Assembly: GCA_963783355.1 (NCBI GenBank)
Contig: CAWANF010000001.1
Location: 930,001-994,000, forward strand
DNA: 64,000 nt
Source of the DNA: CAWANF01 sp963783355
GTDB lineage: Bacteria > Bacteroidota > Rhodothermia > Balneolales > DATFMH01
Direction: 5' to 3'
Shown here in pieces: positions 1-10,268 of this stretch. Numbering within the stretch: the first letter of the stretch is position 1; every line of letters begins with the position of its first letter. Under the pieces are notes generated by a model. The model ran no database searches. It was not told the DNA's origin and worked only from the letters and a program-made list of their open reading frames with translations. The position numbers and the translations under genes are program-made.

Positions 1-2135
1 GACGGTCCGTCTTTTGGAATGGCACCGGCTGGTACGTGAATATGCAAGTCCCAATGATTAAATGCTTCTTTAGGGATAGCATATTTTGCTGCATGAGCTT
101 TCAGATAAGAAAGTGCCAGTATGGCCGACTCTTTCATGACATCACCTAACTGGCCGGTAATATTTAATTTTCCGTTTCCCGGCGATACACTAGCTTCTAT
201 GAACAATATAGAACCACCGACCGGGGTCCAGGCTAAGCCTGTTGATACACCGGGAACCGTGGTGCGTTCTGCGACTTCAGAAAAGAATTTTCTTTTGCCC
301 AGGTATTTCTCTACATCTTTCAATCCAATTTTGGCTTTTTTGATGTCTTCCAAAGCAATTTTACTGGCTACGCCACGGGCAACACCGCCGATTTCCCGTT
401 CCAGGTTTCTAACACCCGATTCACGTGTATATCCGTCGATGATCTTACTGATTGCTTGATCTGAAATCTTGAAAATATCTTTATTCAGACCATTTTCCTC
501 AATTTGCTTGGGAACCAGGTATTTTTTAGCAATTTGCAGCTTTTCTTCCTGGGTATAACCGTTGATACGAATGATTTCCATCCGGTCTCTCAAAGGAGCA
601 GGAATAGTATCCAGACTGTTTGCCGTGGCAATGAATAAAACTTTCGACAAGTCGTATTCCAATTCCAGATAATTGTCATAGAATGAATTATTCTGTTCCG
701 GATCCAAAACTTCAAGAAGGGCAGAAGTTGGATCACCCCGGAAGTCGGTTCCGACTTTGTCAATTTCATCAAGCATCATAACCGGGTTGCCGGTACCGGC
801 TTTCTTTACATTTTGAATGATACGTCCGGGTAAAGCCCCGATATATGTCCGTCGGTGGCCACGAATTTCTGCTTCATCATGCAGGCCGCCAAGGCTAAAA
901 CGGACAAATTCACGGTTTAATGCTCTGGCAATGGAACGTCCCAATGATGTTTTCCCGGTTCCCGGAGGCCCGTAGAAACACAAGATTGGCGCTTTCATAT
1001 CTTTTTTCAGTTTCAGTACCGCCAGGAATTCTATAATCCGTTTTTTTACTTTTTCCAGGCCATAGTGATCTTCATCAAGTACTTTTCGCGCCCGTTTCAA
1101 ATCCAGTTTGTCTTTCGAAAAATGTTCCCAGGGCAAATCCAGAATCCACTCGACATAGTTCAGCATGATGCCGTAATTAGGTGCCGAGGATGGAGTTCGT
1201 TCCAGTCTGTCGATATGTTTTGTCAGTTCAGCACGGACCGATTCCGGGAATTTTTTGTCTTTTGATCGGTCTCTTAATTTTGTTACCTCGTCTTTTTCCG
1301 AATTCTCGCCTAATGCTTCCTCTATGGCTTTTAGTTGTTGACGGAGATAAAAATCTCTTTGTTGTTGATCTATATCCGTTTTAACCTTAGATCGAATTTC
1401 CTCGCTCAGATTTAGAACCTGAAGTTCCTTATTTAAATATTCGATGATATTATTCATCCGGTCTGAAAATTCCCTGATTTCAAGAATATTTTGTTTCTCT
1501 TCAACGGAGATGTTCAGGTTTGAAGAAATAAAATTCAGAAGAAAAGTCGGGCTATTGATATTTTCAATAGCTATAGTGGCTTCAGAAGGGATATTTGGAG
1601 ATAAATTTATGATTTGTGAAGCCGTTTCTTTGACAGAACGGAGGGACGCATCGAGTTCGATACCCGACATATCCTGGATGTTTTTGTACGAATGCACTTT
1701 GGCTGTAAAGAATGGCTCCGCTGAGGTCATCTCTTCAATTTCGAAAACACTCTTTCCCTGTATAACAATACTTTTACTGCCGTCGGGCATTTTGATTAAT
1801 TTCAAAATTTGAGCCACTGTCCCGATTTTATATATATCGTCTAAGGTCGGATTTTCAACTTCTGCATTTTTTTGAGAAACAACCCCGATGATCTTGTCAT
1901 TTTCGTAAGCCTGTTTTACCAGTGCCAGTGATTTATCCCGGCCTACGGTTATAGGAATCACTACGCCGGGAAATAATACGGTATTTTTTAAAGGTAAAAT
2001 GGGTAATTCATCGGGAATCTTTGATTCGGTGAGTTCTTTTTCTTCCTCAGCCGACATCAAAGGGATGGCTTGTTCAAACTCATCGAAACTATCATCAGTA
2101 AGCTGGTAAATATTATCAAGAAATCCTTTAGTCAT
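1..2135 (-). CDS. lon: ATP-dependent protease Lon (C-terminus cut by window edge)
   Basis: Lon is a cytoplasmic AAA+ serine protease that degrades misfolded and regulatory proteins. The frame opens at the ATG at 2133-2135 and stays open to base 1, giving about 711 residues of a family normally near 800. An N-terminal substrate-binding LON domain (LPLKNTVLFPGVVIPI near residue 40) is followed by the coiled-coil region, Walker A GPPGTGKTSLG near residue 387, Walker B VMMLDEIDKVG, and the start of the protease domain. The window ends at PKDGP, one residue before the catalytic serine of the usual PKDGPSAG motif, so the active site lies outside. Start choice rests on the acidic N-terminal extension being short and no upstream in-frame start being needed. 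Identification is very secure. Confidence 0.96.
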   Translation of the reverse strand, partial: MTKGFLDNIYQLTDDSFDEFEQAIPLMSAEEEKELTESKIPDELPILPLKNTVLFPGVVIPITVGRDKSLALVKQAYENDKIIGVVSQKNAEVENPTLDDIYKIGTVAQILKLIKMPDGSKSIVIQGKSVFEIEEMTSAEPFFTAKVHSYKNIQDMSGIELDASLRSVKETASQIINLSPNIPSEATIAIENINSPTFLLNFISSNLNISVEEKQNILEIREFSDRMNNIIEYLNKELQVLNLSEEIRSKVKTDIDQQQRDFYLRQQLKAIEEALGENSEKDEVTKLRDRSKDKKFPESVRAELTKHIDRLERTPSSAPNYGIMLNYVEWILDLPWEHFSKDKLDLKRARKVLDEDHYGLEKVKKRIIEFLAVLKLKKDMKAPILCFYGPPGTGKTSLGRSIARALNREFVRFSLGGLHDEAEIRGHRRTYIGALPGRIIQNVKKAGTGNPVMMLDEIDKVGTDFRGDPTSALLEVLDPEQNNSFYDNYLELEYDLSKVLFIATANSLDTIPAPLRDRMEIIRINGYTQEEKLQIAKKYLVPKQIEENGLNKDIFKISDQAISKIIDGYTRESGVRNLEREIGGVARGVASKIALEDIKKAKIGLKDVEKYLGKRKFFSEVAERTTVPGVSTGLAWTPVGGSILFIEASVSPGNGKLNITGQLGDVMKESAILALSYLKAHAAKYAIPKEAFNHWDLHIHVPAGAIPKDGP

Positions 2136-2684
2136 AATGTTGAGCCTGTTTCCTATAGTTTTTTCTACTTTTTAGAACTTTAAGGCAAATAGAAAGCCAG
2201 ATATTTCATTTCTACCATTTAGGCAGAAGAAAAATTTTTATCATGGCATTATATCATCAAATAGTACCTTTTCTGTCATTCGGTCATGTTTAAACAACTC
2301 TCGATAGGTGCTTTTTTAGGAAACTTTCTGCCTTTCAAAGGTTGACTGGCTTTATCTTTTGAATGGTAATGACTTCTTTTTCTTATTTCTGACTAATACC
2401 GGTTCCGGGATCGGTTCGGGGATTAACCGGTCTTTTAGGGCATTCCAAAGATTCTGTAGGGTATTTTTAATAGATAAAAACATTGTTTTAGATTTTTAAA
2501 AGCGATAATAGCTTTTTTGCCTTTATATATACATAATTTCTGAATATAGTTTCCAAAATCATGCCTCTTTACCTATGTAAGCAAAATGTCAGAATTTTAA
2601 AACACATTATTACTTAATAATAATTATTAAACAGCATTCTTTAGTAATTTATTGCTATAAATAATTATTTAAAAATAATTTGAG
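2136..2684. other. Intergenic region between lon and crotonase gene
   Basis: This AT-rich 549-base stretch separates two divergent genes and must hold both their promoters. I see no tRNA, hairpin terminator or known riboswitch. A 43-codon minus-strand frame (listed separately) covers part of it. The last 100 bases are almost pure A/T with runs of TAATAATTATTAA type, which fits a promoter region for the plus-strand gene, but I cannot place a convincing TAnnTTTG box. Confidence 0.5.
2352..2483 (-). CDS. Possible small hypothetical protein, 43 aa
   Basis: An ATG-initiated frame of 44 codons lies between lon and the crotonase gene. The product would start MFLSIKNTLQNLWNALK, continue through a PEPIPEPV proline-glutamate stretch and end in a basic KKKK/FKR tail, a soluble amphipathic small protein. 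There is no clear Shine-Dalgarno, and no family is recognised. The PEPIPEP part comes from a short direct repeat in the DNA (CGGTTCnGGGAT twice). It could equally be a chance frame. Confidence 0.25.
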   Translation of the reverse strand: MFLSIKNTLQNLWNALKDRLIPEPIPEPVLVRNKKKKSLPFKR

Positions 2685-3485
2685 ATGATAAATCAACAAA
2701 AAAGAAATTCTCCGGTCCTTTTTGAAATCAAGCGAAATTCTGCCATAATTACATTAAATCGTCCAGAAAAACATAATCCACTTAATAATGAGTTAATTGA
2801 TTATTTACTTAAATACCTGGATGACGCTGAAGATATTCAGAAAATTCATTCTGTTATATTAACAGGACAGGGAGATGCTTCGTTCTGTTCGGGAGCAGAT
2901 TTAACACAGGCAAAGCTGGGTATCAGCGGTGAATATGAATACCATCTTAAAACATATTATCACCCGGTTCTCCATAAAATCATGAGCATGGAGAAGCCTG
3001 TCATAGCATCGATCAATGGGATGACCGCCGGTGCCGGTGTAGGTTTGGCACTTGCCTGCGATTATATCATAATGAGTGAAGCTGCTCAATTCTATATTGC
3101 CTTTTCAAAGATAGGTTTGATTCCCGATACCGGAGTTATGACATTTCTGGCACGACGTCTTGGTAAATATAAAGCCTTTGAATTAGCCGTTTTAGCTAAA
3201 GAAATAAATGCGGAGGATGCTGTTCGGCATGGATTGGCCAATGAAATGGTCAAAGTGGAAAAATTAATGGATCGCACTCTTAACGTGGCTCAAGAATTTT
3301 CGAAAATGCCATTAATTACTACAGGTTTAATTAAAAGATTTATCAACAGGGTTGAGGAGCTTTCTCTCAATGAAGCTCTTGAAATGGAATGTAAATTACA
3401 GGAGATAGCCGGGGGTACCGAAGATCATATGGAAGGGATAACAGCTTTTCTGGAGAAACGAAAACCTGAATTTAAGGGACATTAA
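2685..3485 (+). CDS. Enoyl-CoA hydratase/isomerase family protein (PaaG-like)
   Basis: This 266-residue crotonase-fold protein probably hydrates or isomerises an enoyl-CoA in the cytoplasm. The family oxyanion-hole segments are visible: FCSGADLTQA near residue 66 and ASINGMTAGAGVGLALACD near residue 107. The catalytic region reads FSKIGLIPDTG, with an Asp where classical hydratases have Glu-Gly; this is the pattern of PaaG-type isomerases (IGLVPDSGG). No other phenylacetate or beta-oxidation gene is adjacent, so substrate is unknown. Its stop overlaps by four bases the end of the convergent barrel gene. ATG start preceded by a very AT-rich leader. Confidence 0.88.
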   Translation: MINQQKRNSPVLFEIKRNSAIITLNRPEKHNPLNNELIDYLLKYLDDAEDIQKIHSVILTGQGDASFCSGADLTQAKLGISGEYEYHLKTYYHPVLHKIMSMEKPVIASINGMTAGAGVGLALACDYIIMSEAAQFYIAFSKIGLIPDTGVMTFLARRLGKYKAFELAVLAKEINAEDAVRHGLANEMVKVEKLMDRTLNVAQEFSKMPLITTGLIKRFINRVEELSLNEALEMECKLQEIAGGTEDHMEGITAFLEKRKPEFKGH

Positions 3486-5023
3486 AAACGTAATTTCAGT
3501 GCGGCAATACCAGCTCCGACAATGTACGTCTGGTGATTGGATCCGGTTGTATTTATCTGTGTACCAGCGGATAATTCAAAATGCTGAAAGTTCAAAGCGG
3601 CACCGAAACCAAATATCGGTGAATACCCTTTTTCCAGTTGAACACCTGCTCTGATTGGAAGAAAATGCAATAAATGTAATTCAGTCCCAATATTGGTGAT
3701 GATTTTTTGGTTATTGAAAGTTTGCTGGTTTAATGCATAAGTAAAATCGACCGTAGCCATAAAAAGCGGGAGCTGAATGGCAGAACCAACATGTAAAGCT
3801 GTTGGCAATGATATGTCAAGATTATTTCCTTTTAACAAATTGGCACTGCTATACGAAGTTCCATTTGGATCGTCGGCCGCTATAAAACGTGAGAACATTC
3901 CGGGCGATCCTGCAAAGTCGGTATGAGTAACATTTGGAATTGAGGTTGTAGATGTTTCACTCGGTTTGGCGTAATAATGTTTCACATTTTTATTGTATCG
4001 GACAAAGCCAATGTCGGTTACTGAAACACTTAGACGTAATGACTTTCTTAAAACGGGAGAATTTTTTTGCCGCAATAAAGAAATATCATTTCCAAGCGCC
4101 ATGATGTATGTTAATCCCATATCCAGTCCGACCCCCATACCTGTTGGTTGGGCCAGATCAAGCCTTGATAAAGAATTCGGAGGATAAGAAAAGCTGTTCG
4201 TATTGAAGTTATAAGTTCCAAGATTATTGCTTAAGGCTCCGGTGCTGACACTGTTAAAGGATCGCTGATTTACGGTTCCGGATTTGTTTCGTATATATTT
4301 TGAATTATACTGCCCGTCAAAATACATTCCGGCAATTACAAGTTTTGGTGCAATACCAAAATAGAGTCGATTTAGCTGTGATGTCCAGCCGTTAACCAGC
4401 GACAGTTCTTGTGCATATCCAAAGGAAATTTCGTGATAGACTGCAATCGATTGACTGACGCTGCGATTTAATATACCGGTGGTATCCGATTGCACGAAAT
4501 GGGTATCATACCATCCACGTCCGACATCAATATGATTAACGCCTCGGGTGCGAACGGCAAGAGAAAATGCATAATGCCTCTTTTGCCAGCTTAATCCCAG
4601 CAATAAGGCGTTATATTGTGCTCTTTTGCTGTAAACCTGGTTATTATCCGGGAACCAGCTGCTGATGGCAGCCGTATTTTGAGTTGAGGTAAACGTTTCC
4701 TGATTATCAACGGTCAGATTCCCCTGATTTGGGGAAAATACATCTGAGAACGCCTGGAGTGGACGTTTTTGTGTTTTCAACGGTTTGTTATTCAGGAAAA
4801 GGCCAAGCCTTCCCAGGCCCATTTGAATCTCAAATTTGTGATCAGGAATGAGCAGATTCGCGGGATTTAAAAAATTTGATGAATAATCAGATATATAGGT
4901 TACACCGCCACCACCCATTCCAATGTTTCTGGGGGTCAGGATAGATTGAGCCAGCGACTGTTGTGTTAACAGCGTGAAGAGGCCAAAAACTAAAAGGGAA
5001 AATAATTTTGTACTAACTTTCAT
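3482..5023 (-). CDS. Secreted outer-membrane beta-barrel protein (DUF5723/FadL-like look)
   Basis: A 513-residue protein with an N-terminal signal peptide (hydrophobic residues 8-20, likely cut after SLAQ) followed by PRNIGMGGGGVTYISDYSSNFLNPANL, the opening typical of Bacteroidota barrel proteins in which a conserved glycine-rich MGMGG and an asparagine-proline-alanine-asparagine motif start the barrel. The rest alternates polar and hydrophobic residues in short strands and ends in ALKLRF, a C-terminal phenylalanine as in outer-membrane barrels. Function is not known; FadL-like transport or a DUF5723 surface protein are possible. It stands alone, convergent with the crotonase gene and downstream of pcrA on the same strand. 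Confidence 0.75.
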   Translation of the reverse strand: MKVSTKLFSLLVFGLFTLLTQQSLAQSILTPRNIGMGGGGVTYISDYSSNFLNPANLLIPDHKFEIQMGLGRLGLFLNNKPLKTQKRPLQAFSDVFSPNQGNLTVDNQETFTSTQNTAAISSWFPDNNQVYSKRAQYNALLLGLSWQKRHYAFSLAVRTRGVNHIDVGRGWYDTHFVQSDTTGILNRSVSQSIAVYHEISFGYAQELSLVNGWTSQLNRLYFGIAPKLVIAGMYFDGQYNSKYIRNKSGTVNQRSFNSVSTGALSNNLGTYNFNTNSFSYPPNSLSRLDLAQPTGMGVGLDMGLTYIMALGNDISLLRQKNSPVLRKSLRLSVSVTDIGFVRYNKNVKHYYAKPSETSTTSIPNVTHTDFAGSPGMFSRFIAADDPNGTSYSSANLLKGNNLDISLPTALHVGSAIQLPLFMATVDFTYALNQQTFNNQKIITNIGTELHLLHFLPIRAGVQLEKGYSPIFGFGAALNFQHFELSAGTQINTTGSNHQTYIVGAGIAALKLRF

Positions 5024-5095
5024 CGATTTTAAAAAGAAGCGAGGGATTTATTCGCTATATGAACAAACGCATCAAATATATGATAGAATAGTCAA

Positions 5096-7402
5096 TTAAT
5101 CATTCATTATGTCTAATTTGGCAAATTTCAGTAGCAATTTCTTTTGTCCGAAATTATTGAAGAATACGACTACTTTGGTCTTATCACCAAACCCTTCTTT
5201 ACTGATAATTTTACCTTTACCGAATTTTTCATGATATACGCGGGTTCCGGAAGAAAAGGAATCAAATGTTACGTCATCATATTGAATCCGTGTGCCTCTG
5301 GAAATTTCTTCTTTTGGCGTATTTCTGACCGGCTTTTTCCAATCGTATTCAACATGGAAGTTATTGTTATTTGTACTTGATTTGCCAAAACCCGAACTGC
5401 CGGAGAATTGACGGATCGTTGAACCGGCTTCTGTCCTTACAACCGAGGAGTCAATTTCATCAAGAAAACGGGAGCGTTTCATGGTTTTCTCTTCCCCGAA
5501 TTTATATCTCATCTTTGCATGACTGAAATATAAATCTTTTTTAGCCCTTGTTATAGCGACATAAAACAAACGTCTTTCTTCTTCTATGTCTACCTCGTCA
5601 CCATTACGGGCGCCAATGGGGAATAAGTCTTCTTCAAGTCCCACGATAAACACAACAGGAAACTCAAGTCCCTTGGAAGCGTGAATGGTCATCAGGGTGA
5701 CAGAAGGCTTGTCTTCTTCATAATCGTCAATATCTGTAACAAGGCTAATTTCCTGTAAAAATGTCCCCAATGTAGCATCCTGAGTACTTTTCTCATGATA
5801 AGAAAGGGCATTCATCAACTCGACGACATTTTCTCTGCGTGATAACGATTCCTGTGATCCTTCCTGGATATATTGCTGAACGTAACCGGTTTCCTTGATA
5901 AGATGCTGAGCGGTATCGACCAGCGGTTCACCTCCCAGGCGGGAACGGACATCTTCAATGATATCTACAAAAGTGTGAATTTGATTTTGAGCCGGTTTAT
6001 AGACACTCAGTTCATCAATATTTTGAAGAACATCCCAAATTGAAATTTCTTTATCCCTGGATTCCCGGATAATCGTTTCAAGGGTTTTCGCCCCGATTCC
6101 ACGGACAGGTTCATTAATGATTCTCAGCAGGGATTCTTCATCACTTGGGTTGATGATAAAGCGCAGATATGCGATGACGTCTTTAATTTCTTTCCGTTGA
6201 TAGAAGGAGACACCTCCCACAAGCTGATAGGTAATGCTTTTTCGACGCAAGGCGTCTTCAAAAATACGGCTCTGGTAATTAGTGCGATAAAGAATGGCGA
6301 TATTACTGAAGGGTATCCCTTTACGCATTCTCAGCTGCTGAATATAATCGGCAACCCTGTTGCCCTCATCCCGATCGTTGAAGTTTTCCAGTAATGTAAT
6401 TGGATTACCATGGTCGTTTTGCGTCCACAGATTCTTTTCAAGCTGATGTTTGTTTTGCCGGATGATAGAATCGGCCGCTTTCAAAATAGCTTTAGTCGAC
6501 CGGTAATTTTGCTCGAGTGCCACCCGTTTTGCATTCGGGTAGTCTTCTTCAAAATTCAGGATATTGGAAATGTCTGCGCCTCGGAAGGAATAGATACTTT
6601 GTGCATCGTCGCCAACAACGGTTATATTCTGAAATTTGGCTGCCAGTAATTTTGTTACGATATACTGAGCGTGATTGGTATCCTGGTACTCATCGATGAG
6701 AATGTAGCGGAAACGATCCTGATAACGTTCCAAAATCTCAGGATTCGACTGAAATAACTCAATAGGTTTAATGAGTAAATCGTCAAAATCCATTGCGTTG
6801 CTTTGTTTTAAACGGGTTTCGTAAATCGGGTAAACTTGTGCAACGATGTCATCGATCGTGCTTTGGATGAATTTGTCCCGGAATGTCAGGGGATCAATAA
6901 GCTGATTTTTGGCACCGCTAATGGCGAAGCGAATCATTCTCGGTTTGATCTCCTTGGTATCATAATTCAGTTCTTTAAGGATATGACGAATTAAATGATC
7001 GGTATCGTCGGTATCGTAAATACTGAAATCTTTGGTGTAGCCAAGTGTTTCAGCTTCATATCTTAAAATTCTTGAAAAAATAGAGTGAAAAGTTCCCATC
7101 CATAAATGCCGGGCATCCTCACCAATCAGTTTATCGATACGTTCCCGCATTTCCCGGGCCGCTTTGTTGGTGAAGGTAAGAGACAGGATTTGATAGGGAA
7201 GAGCCTTTTGTTGATCCAGAAGATAGGCGATGCGATAGGTCAGAACCCTGGTTTTTCCACTTCCGGCACCTGCCACGATAAGCAATGGGCCATCGTCGTT
7301 GACAACGGCCTCTCGTTGATTTTCATTTAAAGGTTGAAGTATCGCTTCGGTTTTATTGCCGGCATTATCCCTGGGTTCGGATGGTAGAGAGAACTCTCGC
7401 AT
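5096..7402 (-). CDS. pcrA: UvrD/PcrA-type ATP-dependent DNA helicase
   Basis: Superfamily 1A 3'-5' helicase, 768 residues, acting in nucleotide excision repair, replication-fork restart and RecA removal. Motifs in order: Q-motif LNENQREAV near residue 25, Walker A GAGSGKTRVLTYR near 46, YILIDEYQDTNHAQY (motif II), VVGDDAQSIYSFRGAD (III), LEQNYRST (IV), TIHASKGLEFPVVFIVGLEE (V), EERRLFYVAITRAK (VI). The C-terminus carries the small RNA-polymerase-binding tudor-like module of PcrA/UvrD (VYHEKFGKGKIISKEG). It lies downstream of valS in the same orientation with an 83-base gap. Function is secure; pcrA versus uvrD is naming only. Confidence 0.96.
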   Translation of the reverse strand: MREFSLPSEPRDNAGNKTEAILQPLNENQREAVVNDDGPLLIVAGAGSGKTRVLTYRIAYLLDQQKALPYQILSLTFTNKAAREMRERIDKLIGEDARHLWMGTFHSIFSRILRYEAETLGYTKDFSIYDTDDTDHLIRHILKELNYDTKEIKPRMIRFAISGAKNQLIDPLTFRDKFIQSTIDDIVAQVYPIYETRLKQSNAMDFDDLLIKPIELFQSNPEILERYQDRFRYILIDEYQDTNHAQYIVTKLLAAKFQNITVVGDDAQSIYSFRGADISNILNFEEDYPNAKRVALEQNYRSTKAILKAADSIIRQNKHQLEKNLWTQNDHGNPITLLENFNDRDEGNRVADYIQQLRMRKGIPFSNIAILYRTNYQSRIFEDALRRKSITYQLVGGVSFYQRKEIKDVIAYLRFIINPSDEESLLRIINEPVRGIGAKTLETIIRESRDKEISIWDVLQNIDELSVYKPAQNQIHTFVDIIEDVRSRLGGEPLVDTAQHLIKETGYVQQYIQEGSQESLSRRENVVELMNALSYHEKSTQDATLGTFLQEISLVTDIDDYEEDKPSVTLMTIHASKGLEFPVVFIVGLEEDLFPIGARNGDEVDIEEERRLFYVAITRAKKDLYFSHAKMRYKFGEEKTMKRSRFLDEIDSSVVRTEAGSTIRQFSGSSGFGKSSTNNNNFHVEYDWKKPVRNTPKEEISRGTRIQYDDVTFDSFSSGTRVYHEKFGKGKIISKEGFGDKTKVVVFFNNFGQKKLLLKFAKLDIMND

Positions 7403-7485
7403 TTAATAATAACAGTCGTTTATTTAAGCTTAAATACTACGAATAAAACGTAGTTAAGCCGCAGTTAGTGTTTCAGGCCCGGCCG

Positions 7486-10128
7486 TCATTCGAAGTCGGC
7501 CAGGATCGCTTTTAGTTTCTGCAGATTCGTTTCCGTATCGGATTTCTTATTCCGTTCATTTTCAACGACTTCTTCAGGCGCATTTTCAAGAAATTTCTGA
7601 TTCTGCAATTTACCATTGATAGAACGGAGGAAATTTTCAAGGCGATTTATTTCTTTATCAATACGTTCTTTTTCCTTATCGAAATCAATGATACCGGCCA
7701 GAGGAACATAGACTTCGGAACCGTCTATAACCGCAGATGCAGCTGCTTTTGGTTTCGACAAATCATTGTCTATGGTGATATTTTCAACATTTAATAACCT
7801 GCGGAAGATATTGGAATGCTTCTGCAGCTTTTCTGCCGTTTGGCTGTCAATCGCTTTAATGAGAATATCGATGTTTTTGTTGACCTCGACATTCATCTCA
7901 GCCCGAATATTTCGAATTGAAGACACCATGGATTGAATGGTATTAAACAATTCGGCTTCCTCTATAAACAGCAAATTGTTATCAGCAGTTGGCCATGAAG
8001 AACGGATAAGCGCCTGTTCTGGTGTCCTCTCACGCAGCCTTTGCCATATTTCTTCAGTAATATAGGGCATAAATGGATGAAGCAGCTTCATCAGTATTTC
8101 AAAAATTGATATAGCCCGGGCAACCGTTTCTTCGGACATTTTTTCGTCGTAATTGGCTGGTTTTATCAATTCCAGGTACCAGTCGCAGAAATCATTCCAA
8201 ACCAGGGAATAAATCTTCAAAAGGGCTTCATTCAAACGATATCGACTCAGATCTTCTTCGATAGCATGAAGGGTTTGCTGTACCCGTGTGATCATCCAGC
8301 GATTGACGATATCCGTATTGGTATAATCGATCTCGGCGGAATACGTTTTGTTTTCTTCCATATGCATAGAAAGGAAACGAAATGCGTTCCATATTTTATT
8401 GGCAAAGTTTCTTCCCATCTCAAACTTCGTCGGATCAAGCTTGATGTCTTGTCCCTGAGCGCACAGAATGATCAGGCAGTAGCGGACGGCGTCGGCACCG
8501 TATTGTTCAATCATATCCAATGGATCGATACCATTGCCAAGGCTCTTACTCATCCAGCGGCCAAGCTTATCCTTGACCATCCCGGTAATGAAAATATCGT
8601 TATATGGAACTTCCCCGGTAAAATGAAGTCCGGCCATAATCATTCTCGCAATCCAGAAAAAGAGGATGTCGTACCCCGAAACAAGTACATTGGTCGGGTA
8701 GAAGTAATCCACTTCCGGAGTTTTTTCCGGCCAGCCTAAAGTAGCAAATGGCCAAAGCCAGGAAGAAAACCAGGTATCGAGCACGTCCTCATCCTGAATC
8801 ATTCCCGGTTCCGGTTGCTCGACCGACACCACAAAATCCCTTGATTCGTCGGCTTCGCCATTTTCATCAGTATAATACCATACAGGAATGCGGTGGCCCC
8901 ACCATAATTGCCGTGAAATCGTCCAGTCTCTAATATTTTCGAGCCAGCGATAATATTCATTTTCCCAGCGTTTTGGATAAAAACGAATATCGCCTTTTTT
9001 TGCAGCCTCGATAGCCGATTCGGCCAAAGGTTTCATTTTTACGAACCATTGTCGGGAAATCAGTGGTTCAATAATGGCCTTTGAACGGCTGGAAATGGGA
9101 ACCGTATGTCTATAATCTTCCACTTTTTCCAGGAAGCCCTGTGCTTCTAAATCCTCGATAATCCTTTTTCGGGCGTCAAACCGATCCATACCTTCGTAAG
9201 CGAGGCCATTCTCATTGATGGTACCATCGGGATTCATAATATTGATGACTTCCAGGTTATGTCGTTTCCCCATTTCAAAGTCATTTTTATCATGGGCCGG
9301 GGTGACCTTCAAAGCTCCGGTGCCAAATTCCATTTTCGCATATTCATCAGCGATGATTGGGATATTACGTCCAACTAATGGCAGAATGGCATTCTTGCCG
9401 ATGAGATGTTTGAACTGTTCATTATCGGGGTGAACAGCTATGGCGGAGTCGCCCAGCATCGTTTCAGGACGTGTCGTTGCAATCATTATGAATTCATCCG
9501 AACCTTCGACAGGGTAGCGGATGTACCACAGGTGGCCGTTTCTTTCCACATCATCTACTTCTTCATCAGAAAGGGCCGTCATATCGGCCGGACACCAGTT
9601 AACCAGGTAATATCCCCGGTAAATTAAACCTTCATTATAAAGTTTTACGAATACATCCTGCACCGCTCTTGAGAAACCGTCGTCCATCGTGAAACGTAGT
9701 TTGCTCCAGTCGCAGCTCGTTCCGAGCTTTTTCATCTGATCGATGATGATGGCGCCGTATTCATCTTTCCATTCCCATACTTTTTCGATGAATTGTTCCC
9801 GGCCCAAATCGTGGCGTGATTTACCTTCATTCTTTTTTAAAGTCTTTTCCACAACGTTTTGAGTCGCAATTCCGGCATGATCCGTACCCGGAAGCCAAAG
9901 CGCTTCAAAGCCCTGCATGCGTTTCATCCTAATTAATGCATCCTGCACCGATCCCTGCAATGCGTGGCCCATATGCAACCGTCCGGTTACGTTGGGAGGC
10001 GGCATCATAATAGTGAAGGGTTTTTTATTTTTATCGGGCTTCGTTACAAAAAGCTCATTGTCCATCCAATAAGAATACCATTGCTGTTCAATGGATTGCG
10101 GATCATATTTCTTGGGAATTTCCTGCAT
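7486..10128 (-). CDS. valS: Valine--tRNA ligase
   Basis: Class I aminoacyl-tRNA synthetase charging tRNA-Val, 880 residues as is usual. HIGH-type signature PPPNVTGRLHMGHA near residue 43, an intact CP1 editing domain (TTRPETMLGDSAIAVHP), KMSKS-type LGRWMSKSLGNGIDP near residue 520, anticodon-binding helical domain, and the ValS-specific C-terminal coiled coil (KEKERIDKEINRLENFL). Begins at ATG with MQEIPKKYDPQSIEQQWY. The upstream leader of about 280 bases contains two perfect inverted repeats (listed separately), so expression may be modulated by leader structure. Confidence 0.98.
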   Translation of the reverse strand: MQEIPKKYDPQSIEQQWYSYWMDNELFVTKPDKNKKPFTIMMPPPNVTGRLHMGHALQGSVQDALIRMKRMQGFEALWLPGTDHAGIATQNVVEKTLKKNEGKSRHDLGREQFIEKVWEWKDEYGAIIIDQMKKLGTSCDWSKLRFTMDDGFSRAVQDVFVKLYNEGLIYRGYYLVNWCPADMTALSDEEVDDVERNGHLWYIRYPVEGSDEFIMIATTRPETMLGDSAIAVHPDNEQFKHLIGKNAILPLVGRNIPIIADEYAKMEFGTGALKVTPAHDKNDFEMGKRHNLEVINIMNPDGTINENGLAYEGMDRFDARKRIIEDLEAQGFLEKVEDYRHTVPISSRSKAIIEPLISRQWFVKMKPLAESAIEAAKKGDIRFYPKRWENEYYRWLENIRDWTISRQLWWGHRIPVWYYTDENGEADESRDFVVSVEQPEPGMIQDEDVLDTWFSSWLWPFATLGWPEKTPEVDYFYPTNVLVSGYDILFFWIARMIMAGLHFTGEVPYNDIFITGMVKDKLGRWMSKSLGNGIDPLDMIEQYGADAVRYCLIILCAQGQDIKLDPTKFEMGRNFANKIWNAFRFLSMHMEENKTYSAEIDYTNTDIVNRWMITRVQQTLHAIEEDLSRYRLNEALLKIYSLVWNDFCDWYLELIKPANYDEKMSEETVARAISIFEILMKLLHPFMPYITEEIWQRLRERTPEQALIRSSWPTADNNLLFIEEAELFNTIQSMVSSIRNIRAEMNVEVNKNIDILIKAIDSQTAEKLQKHSNIFRRLLNVENITIDNDLSKPKAAASAVIDGSEVYVPLAGIIDFDKEKERIDKEINRLENFLRSINGKLQNQKFLENAPEEVVENERNKKSDTETNLQKLKAILADFE

Positions 10129-10173
10129 AATCTGATTAAACGTTGCGTAAAATTATCAATATGTTAGGCCATT

Positions 10174-10200
10174 AAAAAAATGACAACCCTGAAGTTGTCA
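10174..10200 (-). promoter_or_regulatory. Terminator-like hairpin in valS leader
   Basis: On the minus strand a perfect 7-bp stem (TGACAAC, 6-base loop, GTTGTCA) is followed directly by seven T residues, the form of an intrinsic terminator, only about 45 bases before the valS start. It may be an attenuator or simply end upstream read-through. A TTGACG box 16 bases before TATACC lies immediately upstream on the same strand, so the hairpin could also sit at the 5' end of the valS mRNA. Confidence 0.45.
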
Positions 10201-10268
10201 AAATTGGTATAAATATAAATCTGCTATCGTCAATAAAATACAGATTTCTAAAATAGGAAGATGAAGAG

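Noticed and set aside
7403..7485. Hairpin CTACG/CGTAG between valS and pcrA as terminator
   Set aside because: Short, interrupted stem without a T-run; not convincing.
8266..8739. 157-codon open frame opposite valS
   Set aside because: Entirely antisense to well-conserved valS sequence, with no recognisable domain.
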